From: Verrucomicrobiaceae bacterium
GTDB lineage: Bacteria; Verrucomicrobiota; Verrucomicrobiia; Verrucomicrobiales; Akkermansiaceae
Length of the DNA stretch: 6,260 nt
Assembly (NCBI GenBank): GCA_027483005.1
Contig: JAIXVN010000557.1
Location: 1 to 6,260, forward strand
Direction: 5' to 3'
Below, one piece after another: positions 4,457-6,260 of this stretch; within the stretch, counting starts at the first letter, position 1, and each line of letters begins with the position of its first letter. The translations under genes were made by a program, and so were the position numbers. A model generated the notes under the pieces. That model had not been told where the DNA came from. It did no database searches and worked only from the letters and a program-made list of their open reading frames with translations.

Positions 4457-6010
4457 GTGGACGACACATGGACGATCTCGGTGGAAACGGTGCGCGCATG
4501 CCTGAAGGCGGGTGTGCAGGAGTTCGTGGTGTGTGCCGGGGCGAGGAATGCGGCTCTGTTGGAGGCCCTCGCCCGCGCGGAGGCCCAGGGCCGGGTGAAG
4601 GTCTGGCGGCATTTCGAGGAGCGCAGTGCGGCCTTCTTTGCGCTTGGTCGCACGCTGTCCACGTTGTCGCCCTGTGCGGTGGTGACGACCAGTGGCACCG
4701 CCGCTGCCGAGCTGCTGCCGGCGATGATCGAGGCGCATTACCAGGCGCGACCACTCGTCGCGATCACGGCGGATCGACCGGCCCGATTCCGCGGCACCGG
4801 GGCTCCGCAGGCGATCGAGCAGCCGGGGATCTTCGGTCCACACGCGACTTCCGATCTCGCGACCTGGACCGGAAATGGCCCGCTGCATCTCAACGTCGAG
4901 CTGGAGGAGGAGTTCACGCTTTCCGAGGCCACGTTCGAGGCTGCGGCTGAATTCGAGCCGTTCACGGAGCGTCCGAACGTCGCGGGACTGGCGCGCTGGC
5001 TGAAGACCGACATCTATCGCGGACTGGTTGTCATTGTTGGTGGGCTGGAACCGCTCGATCACGAGGAGGTGTTTCATTTTTGCCAGAGCCTCGGGGTGCC
5101 GATCGTCATCGAGGGCACCAGCGGCCTGCGCGAGGCCTTGCAGGGATTCGCGCTTCCGGATGCGGATCGCTTGTTGAAAGGGAATCCCCCGGGGAAGGTC
5201 CTGCGGCTCGGCGATGTGCCGACCGGCCGCTTCTGGCGGGATCTGGAGGAGATGCCGGGGGTGGAGGTCTGGTCGATCACCCGCAGCGGGTTTTCCGGAT
5301 TGGCAAGGCATTCGGACGTCATCCATGGCGAGGTCGAGCGCGTGCTCAAGGCGATCGGTGAGGTCGAGCCGGTGGGCGATGTGCTTGATCACTTCGAAGG
5401 CACCGGTCGGAAAAACAGCCAGATCGAAGAGCTGCTCGAAGCCTATCCCGACAGCGAGCCGGCCATGGTTCGCACGCTCTCGCTCTATGGATCGTTCGGC
5501 TCGTCGGTCTATCTCGGCAACAGCCTGCCTGTTAGGGAGTGGAACACCTTCGCGCAGTGGGATCGTCCGGTGACCATGGTCCGCGCGAATCGCGGGGCCA
5601 ACGGCATCGACGGTCAGGCCAGCACCTGGCTCGGCTGGACAGCGGATCAATCCGGGGCCTGGGCGATGATCGGCGATCTCACGGCCTTGTATGATCTGGC
5701 CGCGCCTTTCGTGCTGGATCAGGTGGAGACTTCGGGTCGCGTGCTGGCGGTGATCAACAACCACGGCGGCCGCATTTTCGAACGCCTGCCGCGTCTTTCC
5801 GCGATGAGTCCGAGGGCGGTGGAATGCTTCACCAATCCGCAGATGGCGGACCTTTCCGGCTGGGCGAAGCTTTGGAACATGAAGCATGTCCGCATCACCA
5901 ATGCCGATGACTTCGACCTCATCGAGCAGTCGGATGAAACGGTGTTGTTGGAAGTGCTGCCAGATCCCAGGCAGACGGCGGACTTTTGGAAGGCCTGGGA
6001 CCGGTTGTAG
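4457..6010 (+). CDS. menD: SEPHCHC synthase (MenD), menaquinone synthesis
   Basis: MenD is a thiamine-diphosphate enzyme that joins isochorismate and 2-oxoglutarate to make SEPHCHC, the first committed step of menaquinone synthesis. Visible features: catalytic Glu55 in HFEERSAAFFALG (52-64), VVTTSGTAAAELLPAMIEA (75-93), ITADRP with GTGAPQAIEQ (103-122) including Gln118, GPLHLN (141-146), a shortened middle domain with RLGDVPTGR (250-258), NSLPVRE (355-361) with Arg360, ANRGANGIDG (377-386) with Arg379, and the ThDP/magnesium motif GDLTALYDL (406-414) plus NNHGGRIFERLP (434-445). At 517 residues it is shorter than the usual 550-600, mainly in the linker and middle domain. AGARNAAL (27-34) replaces the common PGSRSxPL, keeping Arg30 but losing Ser. 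The GTG at 4457 is the only plausible start: a TAG lies 10 bases upstream and the conserved N terminus begins at once. Catalytic residues are intact. Confidence 0.95.
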   Translation: MDDTWTISVETVRACLKAGVQEFVVCAGARNAALLEALARAEAQGRVKVWRHFEERSAAFFALGRTLSTLSPCAVVTTSGTAAAELLPAMIEAHYQARPLVAITADRPARFRGTGAPQAIEQPGIFGPHATSDLATWTGNGPLHLNVELEEEFTLSEATFEAAAEFEPFTERPNVAGLARWLKTDIYRGLVVIVGGLEPLDHEEVFHFCQSLGVPIVIEGTSGLREALQGFALPDADRLLKGNPPGKVLRLGDVPTGRFWRDLEEMPGVEVWSITRSGFSGLARHSDVIHGEVERVLKAIGEVEPVGDVLDHFEGTGRKNSQIEELLEAYPDSEPAMVRTLSLYGSFGSSVYLGNSLPVREWNTFAQWDRPVTMVRANRGANGIDGQASTWLGWTADQSGAWAMIGDLTALYDLAAPFVLDQVETSGRVLAVINNHGGRIFERLPRLSAMSPRAVECFTNPQMADLSGWAKLWNMKHVRITNADDFDLIEQSDETVLLEVLPDPRQTADFWKAWDRL

Positions 6011-6260
6011 GCGTTTTGGAATGTTGACTTCGGTGGCCATGGGAATCCGCCCGCTGGCGAATAGCCCCGGGGATCGCCTTGAGAGCACCCGTGCAGTCGG
6101 AAAGTGCAGCAATTACAAACCTACGCGGAAACGTGTGGTGACTTTTTGTTGCGGGAGTTCGATGCTGCTGCCTATTCTTTCCCCCCGCATTCCCGTCGGG
6201 ATGATCACGTGAGGGTCGTCCCGGCAGGAGTGCGTCCTATCACGATTTTTGACCTTACCA
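6011..6260. other. 250-base gene-free tail after menD
   Basis: I see no supportable gene here. It contains an imperfect hairpin at 6198-6222 and two weak rightward promoter-like signals. The first pairs TTGCGG (6149-6154) with TATTCT (6173-6178), 18 bases apart. The second is a TTGACC (6249-6254), identical to the hisC -35 hexamer, whose -10 would fall outside the window. These suggest that the regulatory region of a rightward gene begins here. No intrinsic terminator with a proper T-run follows menD. Confidence 0.4.

Noticed and set aside
3443..4505. Plus-strand frames of about 210 and 243 codons (3443-4075 and 3774-4505).
   Set aside because: They lie opposite the membrane protein and GNAT genes, which have clear membrane-helix and acetyltransferase signatures; the plus-strand products show neither.
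5965..6000. An 8-bp perfect inverted repeat (TCCCAGGC / GCCTGGGA) at the 3' end of menD, considered as a terminator.
   Set aside because: The loop is 20 bases, it lies within coding sequence, and no T-run follows directly (the nearest short one is about 13 bases later).
4331..6112. A 593-codon open frame on the minus strand, longer than the gene opposite.
   Set aside because: It is antisense to menD, which has complete ThDP-enzyme motifs. Its translation is rich in Arg, His and Gln without domain signatures, typical of a shadow frame in G+C-rich DNA.
6113..6258. A minus-strand frame entering from the right edge and ending at 6113.
   Set aside because: It is 48 codons with clearly weaker third-position G/C bias than the real genes and no recognisable motif; a second reverse frame, stopping at 6205, is equally possible.
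1..6260. A hidden mobile element, CRISPR array, defence or biosynthetic system, tRNA or other RNA gene.
   Set aside because: No direct repeats, terminal inverted repeats, transposase or integrase motifs, tRNA-like folds or defence domains were seen; nearly all the sequence is explained by core genes.

Overview
This window looks like a stretch of ordinary bacterial housekeeping chromosome: roughly 60% G+C by eye, densely packed, with strong G/C bias at third codon positions. All the recognisable genes are core metabolism (menaquinone, histidine, vitamin B6, fatty-acid carrier protein). No start codon has a Shine-Dalgarno sequence at normal spacing, and two genes have promoters placed so that transcription would begin at or within two bases of the start codon. 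Together with menaquinone rather than ubiquinone genes, this fits a Gram-negative lineage such as Verrucomicrobia (Luteolibacter-like). That placement is inferred from sequence style, not from a search.

Layout. Positions 2-142 hold the fragment of a gene entering from the left, possibly an SRPBCC-fold protein with a broken frame. A rightward block follows: a 56-residue CPXCG-type cysteine-rich protein (245-415), the menaquinone methyltransferase menG/ubiE (464-1141), hisC (1196-2299), pdxJ (2357-3115) and acpS (3106-3486, overlapping pdxJ by 10 bases). Two leftward genes meet acpS tail to tail, with their stops one base apart: a two-helix membrane protein of unknown function (3488-3772) and a GNAT acetyltransferase (3798-4307). 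A 149-base divergent spacer carries a good promoter for menD (4457-6010). The last 250 bases have no gene I can support.

How the genes fit together. MenD makes SEPHCHC early in menaquinone synthesis and MenG performs the last methylation, so the two men genes flank the block without being adjacent. PdxJ makes pyridoxine 5'-phosphate, the precursor of PLP, which HisC next door uses as cofactor. pdxJ-acpS is a widely conserved gene pair. hisC has its own promoter, so hisC-pdxJ-acpS may form one transcription unit separate from the CPXCG gene and menG.

I found no mobile element, CRISPR array, tRNA, rRNA, toxin-antitoxin or defence system. The most interesting points are the two leaderless-type promoters, the general lack of Shine-Dalgarno sites, the short MenD with an altered substrate-loop motif, the PdxJ motif variant, and the possibly frameshifted gene at the left edge.
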